From NCBI RefSeq assembly GCF_000280905.1, contig NZ_ALAP01000083.1, positions 1 to 64,000 of the forward strand: a DNA stretch of 64,000 nucleotides, in the 5' to 3' direction. Origin of the DNA: Streptomyces sp. AA1529. GTDB taxonomy: Bacteria > Actinomycetota > Actinomycetes > Streptomycetales > Streptomycetaceae. A program made the translations under genes and the position numbers. Of this stretch, positions 1 to 7,652 are shown piece by piece; positions within the stretch are counted from its first letter, which is position 1; every line of letters starts with the position of its first letter. The notes beneath the pieces were generated by a model. The model worked only from the letters and a program-made list of their open reading frames with translations, was not told where the DNA came from and ran no database searches.

Positions 1-47
1 GCCTTACCATGGTGTGTGACGGCTGCGGGAAGGCGCGCGGACTGCGA

Positions 48-970
48 CTAGGCTGTGTCTGACAAAGGGTCTTGGGCGGGTTCGCGGAGCCAGAGGATGA
101 GTGCGGCGAGGTGGACTCCGGCCTTGTAGCGGGCGGCGAGTTTGTCGAAGCGTGTGGCGATCGCGCGGAACTGCTTGAGACGGCCCAAGCAGCGTTCGAC
201 CACGTTGCGGGCCTTGTAGACCTCACGGTCGAAGGCCGGCGGTCTGCCGCCGGCCTTCGACCGCCGCAGGCGGTTGGCCTTTTGATCCGCCCGCTCCGGG
301 ATCACCGCCCGGACACCCCGCCTGCGCAGGGTCTGACGGATCGCCCGGGACGAGTACGCCTTGTCCGCGATGACCGCATCAGGTCTGCGGCGGGGCCGCC
401 CGGCACCGGCCCGGGGCACTCTCACCCCGTCCATGACGGAGTCGAAGACGGTGGAGTCGTTGACGTTGCCGGACGTGACGACCACGGCCAGGGGCAGGCC
501 CCGGCCGTCGCAGGCGAGATGGACCTTCGTCGTCAGCCCGCCGCGGGACCGCCCGAGCGCCTGGCCAGCCGACGCGCGTGCCGGATCTTCCAGTTCGTCC
601 CCCGCCGCCGCCCCCTTTTGCGGGCGCCGGCGGCGTGCTGGTGAGCCCGGCTGATCGTGGAGTCGACCGACACAGCCCATTCCACGGCCCCGACGGAGTC
701 GTCACGGACCCGGACCTCTTCGAGCAGGCGGGCCCAGGTACCGTCCGCTTCCCAGCGGGCGAACCGTTCATAGACCGTCTGCCACGGCCCGTACCGTTCG
801 GGCAGGTCACGCCACGGGGCACCGGTCCGCAACCGCCACAGCACCCCGTTGATCACCTGCCGGTGATCCCGCCACGGCCGCCCACGACCATCCACACCAG
901 GCAACAGCGGGGCTATCCGCTCCCACGCCGCATCCGTCAGCTCACCACGACCCACCACAAGATCAATCAT
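48..970 (-). CDS. IS5-family DDE transposase, made by -1 frameshift
   Basis: The enzyme cuts and joins the IS ends. The first frame starts at ATG 970, only about ten bases inside the terminal repeat, and runs to about 615. It contains the N-terminal IS5 domain (LTDAAWERIAPLLPG) and the first catalytic Asp in SVDSTISRAHQ. The second frame, open from about 680 to 48, supplies the second Asp (VIADKAYSSRAIR) and the Glu (NVVERCLGRLKQF). A -1 shift joins them into 307 residues, normal for this group. A run of A and G at 611-619 (minus strand AAAAGGGGG, zero frame AAA AGG GGG) is the likely slippery site. The TAG stop is formed by the CTAG of the element end. All three catalytic residues are present, so the gene is probably functional. 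Confidence 0.85.
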
Positions 971-984
971 CAGACACGGCCTAG
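48..984 (-). mobile_element. IS5-family (IS427-like) insertion sequence
   Basis: Imperfect 15-bp terminal inverted repeats are visible at 48-62 (ctaggctgtgtctga) and 970-984 (reverse complement ctaggccgtgtctga), one mismatch. Both ends begin with CTAG, matching the CTAG/TA target duplication known for the IS427 group of IS5. The element is about 0.93 kb and holds a single transposase split over two frames. It sits just beyond the cas2 end of the type I-E locus, next to two decayed CRISPR-like repeats. The boundaries are inferred from the repeats alone. Confidence 0.85.
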
Positions 985-1062
985 TGGTCCGCGCGAAGCA
1001 TGTCGACAAGTAGAGCGCCCGGGAGTTGTCCCTGTGGGACATCTCCCGGGCGGACCACCGAG

Positions 1063-1154
1063 CATGAGGTCCCCGCATACGCGGGGAGCACGGAGAGGCA
1101 ATCCGCCCTCAACTCAATGCAGATGGGGGTCATCCCCACGTGAGTGGGGAGCAA
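1063..1154 (-). CRISPR. Two degenerate CRISPR-like repeats beside cas2
   Basis: Read on the minus strand, 1126-1154 and 1063-1091 each contain a type I-E-like core. In the first it is stem CCCCAC, 4-nt loop, stem GTGGGG. In the second it is stem CCCCGC, loop GTAT, stem GCGGGG. Both are preceded by TGCT or its variant. The cores are 63 bases apart, close to one repeat-spacer unit. The second has lost two to three bases in its 3' tail. The 4-nt loop differs from the 3-nt loop of the main array, so this looks like a vestige of a different array downstream of cas2. With only two diverged units, chance is possible. Confidence 0.5.
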
Positions 1155-1240
1155 TGCTGGCGATGGTGCCTCTCCATCTGCCAGGAGGCATGTGTGGCCA
1201 GGTTAAGGGGTAACGCACCAATCGCATCAAGGGTGTCTGC

Positions 1241-1600
1241 TCAACGCCCGTAGCGGCGGCGTTTTGCGGTGGTGCTCCAGCCTTGCCGCGGTGGGCGGGT
1301 TGTGCTGGCGGTGGGGCTGGTGGGTTGTTCGGAGGGTCGACGGATGAGGGTGATGCCCTCATGGTCGAGGGGCTGCCAGTGGTGGTCGTGGGTCTCGAAG
1401 GTGTAGCCCTGTTCGGTGTCGGTGCTGTAGGTCAGGAGCGCTCGACCTTCGTGTGCGTACTCCCGTACTTCCGCCCACAGCGTCTCCCGGATGCGGGCTG
1501 AGGGGCGGCCGACGAAGACACCGGGGGAGACTTCGAGAAGCCAGCGGGTGAGGAAGCCTCTGAGGCCGGTGGGGCAGTTGGTCAGGATGATCACGGTCAC
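1241..1600 (-). CDS. cas2: CRISPR-associated endonuclease Cas2e
   Basis: A 119-residue Cas2 of the type I-E form. With Cas1 it makes the spacer-integration complex. The N-terminal segment MTVIILTNCPTGLRGFLTRW and the following SPGVFVGR are typical of Cas2e. The last ~35 residues are a polar, probably disordered tail. Its ATG overlaps the cas1 stop by four bases, so translation is probably coupled. It is the last gene of the cas operon. Because cas1 just upstream is frameshifted, Cas2 may lack a working partner. Confidence 0.93.
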   Translation of the reverse strand: MTVIILTNCPTGLRGFLTRWLLEVSPGVFVGRPSARIRETLWAEVREYAHEGRALLTYSTDTEQGYTFETHDHHWQPLDHEGITLIRRPSEQPTSPTASTTRPPRQGWSTTAKRRRYGR

Positions 1601-2560
1601 CAGATCTGCCCTTCGCCGAGGTTGCGGCCGGATTCGAACTCTTCGCCGCGGTCGGACTGAAGCCTCATCCGGTCCGGCGTCGGGTCGTCGTCCTGTGCCG
1701 GAATGCTCTCGGCCAAGCCGGGGGCCAGGAGTGTCTTCACGTCGCGGACGCAGCGTTCCAGCAGCCGTGCGGCGTGCACGCGGTCGCGCAGCGCGCGGCG
1801 AACGCGGGCGCCGATGTCTTCTTCGCTCTCCGCTGCGACCTCGAAGGCGACCGGAATGCCGATCTCCGTTTTGTAGAGATCCGCGATGTCGAGTGCGAAG
1901 GACAGCTCATGCCCGGAGTGGACGAACCCCAGCCCTGGGAATGCATCCGAGGGCGGCCACCACGCTTTGCGCGACGCCGTACATGCACTGTCCGGCTGCG
2001 GTGACGGCTTGGTTGGGGGCGTCGCCAGAGGCGAAGTCGCCTTGGACGTAGTGGCGACCGCGCCATCGGATACCGGTTCGGGCTGCCTCGGTGCGGTAGC
2101 ACGATTTGACTCGGTCACCTTCCATGCCGAGCAGCTTCCGGCGGCTGCATCCGGCCGGGTCCTCGTCGGGGAAGCGCAGGGAGTACATGGCGCGGGCGAC
2201 GTTCAGCCGTGTCCGCGGGTTTGCCCACAGACGGGCTTGTGCTTCGGCGAGGGCGGAGGAGTGGGAGAGCGCCCGGCCGCCGGCGTAGTAGCGCACCCCG
2301 TGCTCGCCGACCCAGACGATGCCCACGCCGCTTTCTCCCAGCAGCCGGATCGCCTGCTGGGAAATTTTCATGCCGGGGCCGAGCAGCAGGGTGCCGATGG
2401 TCGCGGACGGGAGGTGACGTACGCCGTCGCCGTCGGCGGCTGTGATCGCGTTGTCCGCGGAGTGGATGACAGCGCGCTCGATGTAGACGAAGGAAAACCG
2501 GTCGCCGATTCGGGTGAGTTCGCGCGGGGAGGAGGCACCGCGCTTGCCGACGGTGGTCAT
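1597..2560 (-). pseudogene. cas1: Cas1e integrase, frameshifted
   Basis: Cas1 catalyses integration of new spacers. The first frame (ATG 2560) encodes the N-terminal beta domain and reaches the helical domain with the first metal ligand (Glu in LLGMEGDRV), then stops near 1907. The rest follows in another frame, with the His and two Asp ligands in GFVHSGHELSFALDIADLYK, ending at 1597. Dropping one base near 1936 (minus-strand ccc-a-ggg) joins CIP to GLGFVHSG and gives 320 residues, the usual Cas1e length. As written, neither piece has all catalytic residues. A true one-base insertion is likeliest. A programmed +1 shift or a sequence error are the alternatives. cas6e lies 4 bases upstream and cas2 overlaps downstream. 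Confidence 0.85.
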
Positions 2561-2564
2561 TGGC

Positions 2565-3314
2565 CTACCTCACCGGGGCCAGGGTAAGCAGGCCGCAGCC
2601 GTATGCCTTGCCCCGGCCGATGCCCTGGGTGAGCGCGCTGCGCAGGGCATCGGGGTCGGTGACCTCCAGCTGGCCGCTGAAGACGGCGGTGACGAGCGTG
2701 ACCGGGCTGCCTGGCCGCCGCCCACGGTTCTGCTGTTCGGTGTCCGGCGCCGGGTGGTCGGGGCGTTTGCGGAAGGAGAGGTCGCGTCGGCCGTGCACGA
2801 TCACGGCGTACTGGTGCAGCGGGTCCTCCGCTTCGGGCGTCGCGCCCGGTGCCAGCTCGAAGCCGTGCCGCGTCTGCTGTTGCAGGAGCCAGCCGAGCTG
2901 GTGGCGGGGGGAGGCGTGTGCGGTGCGCTTGGTGGGTTCTCCGGCGTTGCGGCGGATGGTGTGCACCGGGTTGGCGGTGAGCCGGAACGCCCAGCGGTCG
3001 CCCTTGGCCAGGCGCTGCAGGAACGGCTGGTAGTGGCGGCTCTCCCAGCCGGGGTGGTCGGACTGCGCAAGCGTAGGCCAGCCGGCCTGTTCCACCAGGT
3101 GTGTGAGGTCGGGACGGTCGGGGCTGACGAGGTACAGCTGCAGGTCGGTGCGGTCGCTGTGGTCGAGCCGCCACAGGATGCGGGGCCGCGCAGCAGGGTC
3201 GGTCGGGAGGCCGGGGAAGCCGGCGAGTACCGCCGAGTGCAGGCGCTGGGGGGAAGAGAGCAGGAAACGCGCACCGGCGCGGGCGGTGTTGACGCGGAAA
3301 CGGGTGAGATACAT
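2565..3314 (-). CDS. cas6e: CRISPR RNA endonuclease Cas6e (CasE)
   Basis: Cuts the pre-crRNA within each repeat and stays bound to the 3' hairpin in Cascade. It is 249 residues with two ferredoxin-like folds. It begins MYLTRFRVN, as Cas6e proteins do. His26 in SPQRLHSAV matches the catalytic histidine position known for Thermus Cas6e. The C-terminal glycine-rich loop GIGRGKAYGCGLL is intact. The ATG shares its A with the TGA of cas5e. A larger open frame extends upstream, but that is a shadow of cas5e and cas7e. Confidence 0.93.
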   Translation of the reverse strand: MYLTRFRVNTARAGARFLLSSPQRLHSAVLAGFPGLPTDPAARPRILWRLDHSDRTDLQLYLVSPDRPDLTHLVEQAGWPTLAQSDHPGWESRHYQPFLQRLAKGDRWAFRLTANPVHTIRRNAGEPTKRTAHASPRHQLGWLLQQQTRHGFELAPGATPEAEDPLHQYAVIVHGRRDLSFRKRPDHPAPDTEQQNRGRRPGSPVTLVTAVFSGQLEVTDPDALRSALTQGIGRGKAYGCGLLTLAPVR

Positions 3315-4030
3315 CAGCCGTCCTCCAGCGGCGGCATCGGGTCGTGCGCCGGGATCTTGGGAGTGGGCCGGGCTCCGGCCTCCGGTCGCGGGACGGTCTC
3401 GGTCCGCACCGACCGGTGTCCGTACCGGCGGTGGCGTGGGTCGAAGCTGAGTGGCTGGTCGGCCACGATCTCGCCGGGCGGATCGCCGGGTGCGGACTCC
3501 AGCAGTAGGGGGAGCTGCATGGGGGTGGTGAAGGCGGTCCGCCGCCGATACCAGCCGGAGGCGAGCCACGGGTGCTCCCGGAGCGCTGCCTCCAATCCGG
3601 TCTCGTGCCGTACTCCCACGTCCAGCCGTCGTGCGGGCGGGCAGGCGCGGCGGCCGAGGAACGGCAGGAAGTGCGGGGCCCGGACGGCGGAGTGCAGATC
3701 CTCGATCAGTGTCCGTTCGCCCTCGACAGCGGCCAGGAACACCGCGTCGGCGAGGTAGAAGCGTACGGTGATCGGCATCGCCTTCTCGCTCTCCTGATGG
3801 TGCGCGGCTTGGAAGTCCCGCACGCGCGTTCCGGGTTGATCGACGCGCACGCCGAAGCGGAGCGCCGCGAGGTCGGAGATCTGCATGGTGCGGGGGCGTC
3901 CCTGGGCGGCGGCGAGCAGCCCAATCACTCCGCTTTTGGTCGGCGCGGATTCTGTGGAGCGCCGGGTGTGGCGGGATGCCGAGCCCCAGGACTGGAGCGG
4001 CCCGGCGAGCTGAAGCAGCAGGACACTCAC
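3314..4030 (-). CDS. cas5e: Cascade subunit Cas5e (CasD)
   Basis: Binds the 5' handle of crRNA and caps the Cas7 backbone. The GTG start at 4030 gives 238 residues beginning VSVLLLQLAGPLQSWG, the characteristic Cas5e N-terminus. TKSGVIGLLAAA follows as expected. The open frame continues upstream of the GTG, but that part is out-of-frame cas7e sequence. The start overlaps the cas7e stop by four bases (GTGA), and the stop overlaps the cas6e ATG by one. Confidence 0.92.
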   Translation of the reverse strand: MSVLLLQLAGPLQSWGSASRHTRRSTESAPTKSGVIGLLAAAQGRPRTMQISDLAALRFGVRVDQPGTRVRDFQAAHHQESEKAMPITVRFYLADAVFLAAVEGERTLIEDLHSAVRAPHFLPFLGRRACPPARRLDVGVRHETGLEAALREHPWLASGWYRRRTAFTTPMQLPLLLESAPGDPPGEIVADQPLSFDPRHRRYGHRSVRTETVPRPEAGARPTPKIPAHDPMPPLEDG

Positions 4031-5220
4031 CGCCTGACGCTCCACCGTTCCGTGATCGCCGCGCCGACGCCCTCCACCAGCCCGTCCAGCGTGACCGGGG
4101 TGCCGACGTCGGCGAGCTTGGCGGTGTTGCGCCCGGCGCGTACCACCCAGGTCGCCACGGCCTGCTCGCCGAATGCCTCCTCCACATCGGCAATCTGCTC
4201 CGCCAGCCGTTCGCATGCTTGCCGGACGTGGCTTCCGGACTCGGCCATCGTCGGTTCCTCGAACGCTCCGGCGAAGCTGACCGGCCGGGTCTCGCGCAGC
4301 TTGACCACGATGGCGTCCGGCGGTGTGTGGTGGGCGAAGGTGTTGATCTTCCCAGTCGGCAGGGAGGTAACGAAGCTACGGACGAACGCCTCCACCGCAC
4401 GGCGCACGGGAGTGGCCGCATCGGCGTTCTCGTCCATGCCCTGGCCGAGGTTGTCGGCGAGCCGGTCCACGTCCAGGGCGGCGTACCGGTACAGCGTCGC
4501 GGAGTTGAACTCGACGGTGCCGATCATCCCGGCGCCGGTCTCCTCCTCGGTGTTCTCGTCGTCCACCGCGGTGTAGTAGTCGGACTCGTTCTCCACCGCG
4601 TGCACGCTGAGGGCGTGCGCGACCTGGGCGGCGGCGTCCACATTGATGTCGGCGCCATCAGCGACCATGCGGCCGAAGAGGGCGATATCCACCGAGTGCC
4701 GGGTGTCGGCGATCTCCCGGGCGCGGTCCTTGTTCTCCTTGGTCTTGAGGAAGCCGGCGATGTCCGTCCGGCCCTCGACCGCCAGCTGGGCCAGTCCGCG
4801 CCGTTGCTGGGCGCTGAGGAACATCAGGTACTTCGACTCGGGCGGCAGCGGCTCCGCTTCTTCCGCGCTCTCTTTGTCCTTCTTCGGTTTGCGCTCCGAA
4901 ACGACGAGCTTGGATCCCGTGCCGGCCTCGATCACCGCCTTGGCCAGCTCCCAGGAAGCTTCGGGCGTCACGCCCGGCTCCAACTCCCGGATCATGTCGC
5001 CGATGACCTGGGCGACCTTCTTGGTCCGCACTCCCAACTCGGCCGGGGCGAGCAGTTCCTTGAATCCGTTGCGGGTGGCGCGCTTCCATGCCTGGCTGGA
5101 GACCCGCGAGCGGCGTACCCCGCCGTAGACAGCGGTCTTCGGCGTGCCTGTGTCGTCCCGGTTGAGGTTGCTCGGGGGAACGCTGTGGAGAACGTGGATG
5201 TCGATGATTGTGCGGCTCAC
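4027..5220 (-). CDS. cas7e: Cascade backbone subunit Cas7e (CasC)
   Basis: Forms the helical filament that holds the crRNA spacer. It is 397 residues. The N-terminus IDIHVLHSVPPSNLNRDD and the RRSRVSSQAWKRATR segment are hallmarks of Cas7e, as is PTGKINTFAHHTPPD near the C-terminus. A lysine- and glutamate-rich insert near residues 105-130 is probably a flexible loop. It follows cas11 after nine bases and overlaps cas5e by four. Confidence 0.95.
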   Translation of the reverse strand: MSRTIIDIHVLHSVPPSNLNRDDTGTPKTAVYGGVRRSRVSSQAWKRATRNGFKELLAPAELGVRTKKVAQVIGDMIRELEPGVTPEASWELAKAVIEAGTGSKLVVSERKPKKDKESAEEAEPLPPESKYLMFLSAQQRRGLAQLAVEGRTDIAGFLKTKENKDRAREIADTRHSVDIALFGRMVADGADINVDAAAQVAHALSVHAVENESDYYTAVDDENTEEETGAGMIGTVEFNSATLYRYAALDVDRLADNLGQGMDENADAATPVRRAVEAFVRSFVTSLPTGKINTFAHHTPPDAIVVKLRETRPVSFAGAFEEPTMAESGSHVRQACERLAEQIADVEEAFGEQAVATWVVRAGRNTAKLADVGTPVTLDGLVEGVGAAITERWSVRR

Positions 5221-5229
5221 GGCGAATCC

Positions 5230-5913
5230 TTACTCTGTGCGCTGGTCGGTGGCGGGCGAGCCGCCTTCGTCGGAGGAGTGCGTAGCCACCTCGTCCCTGG
5301 GCGGACGCCAGGAGTGGAACTCCCGGCCCCATTCCTGGCGGACCTTCAGGCGCTTGCCCGGGTCGAGGGTCTGCTCGATCTGGTCGGCGAGCCGGGCGTA
5401 GTCCAGCGGTTCACTCTCGCCCCGCAGCAGCAGGACCAACGCCCGCAGCCGGTAGGCCAGTACTTTTGTAGACGTGGCTCCGGCTACCCGGACGAAATGC
5501 CTGCGCAGCGGCTCGTCGATCTCGCCCTGTGGCATCAGCGCCCGCACCGCGCCGCCGAGACGACGGCCGGGGACGTGCATCCGGACTCTGCGCTGGGACT
5601 GCTGGTGCAGTGCGTACAGCGTGACCGCCAGGTGGACGGCGGTGTCGGCACGCTCGCTGTTTGGGCCGGGGCCCTTCTCGGAATAGAGCCCCTCGGTGCC
5701 GGTCAGGCCGAACAGCTCCGGGACCTCTTCCGGAGCCTTGCCCGCGCCGCGTCGAAGCTGAGCGAGTCGGGCGACCGCCCACGCCTCGTCGTTCGGCAAC
5801 AGGTAGCCACGCTGGATCGGCTCCAGGAACGTGTGCACCGTACGGCCCACGAGCCCTGGCTGGTATCCGTCCCGCCAGGGGGAGGTGGGCACCGGGCTGC
5901 TGGTGCTTGTCAT
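5230..5913 (-). CDS. casB: Cascade small subunit Cas11 (Cse2/CasB)
   Basis: The small helical subunit, present as a dimer in Cascade, stabilises the R-loop. It is 227 residues. The segment LLPNDEAWAVARLAQLRRG and the basic helical stretch RRHFVRVAGA are consistent with Cse2. The C-terminal ~25 residues are polar and probably disordered. The ATG at 5913 overlaps the cas8e stop by four bases. Confidence 0.88.
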   Translation of the reverse strand: MTSTSSPVPTSPWRDGYQPGLVGRTVHTFLEPIQRGYLLPNDEAWAVARLAQLRRGAGKAPEEVPELFGLTGTEGLYSEKGPGPNSERADTAVHLAVTLYALHQQSQRRVRMHVPGRRLGGAVRALMPQGEIDEPLRRHFVRVAGATSTKVLAYRLRALVLLLRGESEPLDYARLADQIEQTLDPGKRLKVRQEWGREFHSWRPPRDEVATHSSDEGGSPATDQRTE

Positions 5914-7652
5914 GCCGCAGGCTCCTCGGGTCGATGCGATGACGGGGCGCCGCCGATGCCGTCGGGCGGCTCGTCTCCCTTCGGCGTCAGGATCCGGCGG
6001 CGCAGCTCGGTGCGGAAACCGCGCTCCACGCTCGCGGAATTCAGCCAGTACCTGCCGCCTTTCGCGGCGGTCAGCACGCGGCCCTCCCAGGCGGCCTCGC
6101 TGGAGGAAGCGACCAGCTCCAGACCGAGAGCGCGCACCAGATCGTGCGCGGTGCGGCGCCAGTTCTCCAGCCGCTCATCGGCGTCCACGCCGGGTTTCAG
6201 CCCGGCCAGCCACTGGCGGAACGCGACGTCCAGTTCGCCGAAACCCCGCTCGCGGGCCTCTTCACGCGGTGTCGCTTGGTCGGCGCCGGCAGCCTGGGCC
6301 AGCCCCGCAGCGAGGTTGCCCAGCAACCAGACTGCGGTCTCGGCAAGTTGCACGGCACGCAGCGCCGCGTCCCGCAACCCGGTGTCGTGCTGCGAGAGCA
6401 GCACCACGGACAGACTCAGACTGTCGTCCACGACGTCGGCGACCACAGACTGCTGGGTGCCGTATACGCATCCGAGTAGGCGGGCCCGGATGAGGCGGTC
6501 CTGGCCCAGTGCTTCGCTCTCTTCGGCCATGCGGCCCAGCCACTCCAGCACGCGTGGCGTGATGCCGGGGGCGGCGTCCTTGCCAGCCTTCCGCACTGAC
6601 TCGGGCGGATAGCCGGTGATCAGCGAGGCCAGGCCCCGCCATGCGGTGCGGGCCGGATCGTGTGTGCGAGGGAGGTAGACCGGGCTTTTGCGCAGCCTCT
6701 TCTCCTGCAGCTCGCTGCGCCGCCAGCCGGTCATCGGCTCGCGACCGTGCATGTCCCGATAGGGGAGCGGATCGCCGTACGCCAGCACCACGCCGTACGC
6801 GTCATGACCGTCGTGATGCAGTCGCACCCGCCGCGCCTGCCAGGTGTAAAGAGCACGCGGACCGGGCAGTCCGGATTCCGCATCCGACAGCGGGCCTGCC
6901 CCGCAGGGCAGGGGACGCCGCCAGACAGGCAGGTCTGCCTCGTCGTGCCGGAGCAGGTCGTCGTCCTCCCGGGGAATGAGATTGAGCAGCAGCGTCTCGC
7001 GCAGACTGTCCCCTTCGGCGAGAACGCCACCGAGCATCCCAGCCGAACCGACGCCTTGCGGGTAGACCTTGCCTGCCTTGACCCGCGAGTCGCCCACGGC
7101 ACCGGACTTGATGCCCGAGACGTCCCAGGCGTGGGCGTGCACCACCCAGCGGGCGGCCTCGGCAAAGGACAGCCGCTGCGCGCCGTGCGCCCGCATGGTG
7201 AGGAAGCGTTCGTTGTTGGGGACGTCGGTGACGATGCGGTCCAGGGGGAAGACCTCGTCCTTGGCCGTACGCAGGTCCGCCACCTGGAAGAAGGGACGCT
7301 CCGGGTGCAGCAGGTCGAACCGCTCCCGGTGCCGCGACAGGTACGCCGCGACTTGATCGGACGGGAAGCCTTCGGGTCCGGCCGCCCACAGCTCCTCCCA
7401 GTCCTCCCGGGTTGACGGACCGCCGTCGAGCGCGTCGTACAGCACCGCCAGCAGCAGCCGGACCAAGGCGAACTCCTGAGTGGGCAGGTCACCCGGCATC
7501 CGCCGGATCTCTTCCGCCCGCTCGAACACCTCGGCCAGTGACAACTCCTTCTCCGCACCATCGCGCAGCAGTACCGGCAGCCAGGGCTGCGAGGTCAAAT
7601 CGAAGGAGGCCGTCTCACGTCTTGGGGCCGCTGCACGGGTGTCACGGGGCAC
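5910..7652 (-). CDS. casA: Cascade large subunit Cas8e (Cse1/CasA)
   Basis: Recognises the PAM and recruits Cas3. It is 580 residues. The opening FDLTSQPWLPVLLRDG, the segment LHPERPFFQVADLR and the C-terminal helical bundle (RAVQLAETAVWLL) match Cse1. A short alanine- and proline-rich tail ends the protein. Its start overlaps the end of cas3 by 11 bases, so the interference genes form one tight transcript. Confidence 0.93.
   Translation of the reverse strand: MPRDTRAAAPRRETASFDLTSQPWLPVLLRDGAEKELSLAEVFERAEEIRRMPGDLPTQEFALVRLLLAVLYDALDGGPSTREDWEELWAAGPEGFPSDQVAAYLSRHRERFDLLHPERPFFQVADLRTAKDEVFPLDRIVTDVPNNERFLTMRAHGAQRLSFAEAARWVVHAHAWDVSGIKSGAVGDSRVKAGKVYPQGVGSAGMLGGVLAEGDSLRETLLLNLIPREDDDLLRHDEADLPVWRRPLPCGAGPLSDAESGLPGPRALYTWQARRVRLHHDGHDAYGVVLAYGDPLPYRDMHGREPMTGWRRSELQEKRLRKSPVYLPRTHDPARTAWRGLASLITGYPPESVRKAGKDAAPGITPRVLEWLGRMAEESEALGQDRLIRARLLGCVYGTQQSVVADVVDDSLSLSVVLLSQHDTGLRDAALRAVQLAETAVWLLGNLAAGLAQAAGADQATPREEARERGFGELDVAFRQWLAGLKPGVDADERLENWRRTAHDLVRALGLELVASSSEAAWEGRVLTAAKGGRYWLNSASVERGFRTELRRRILTPKGDEPPDGIGGAPSSHRPEEPAA

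Noticed and set aside
72-1213. Plus-strand frames opposite the IS5-family transposase
   Set aside because: No recognisable domain, and they lie opposite a clear DDE transposase.
3976-6612. Very long plus-strand frame of 878 codons opposite cas7e to cas8e
   Set aside because: It is a shadow of the minus-strand cas genes caused by GC bias. It has low-complexity composition and no domains.
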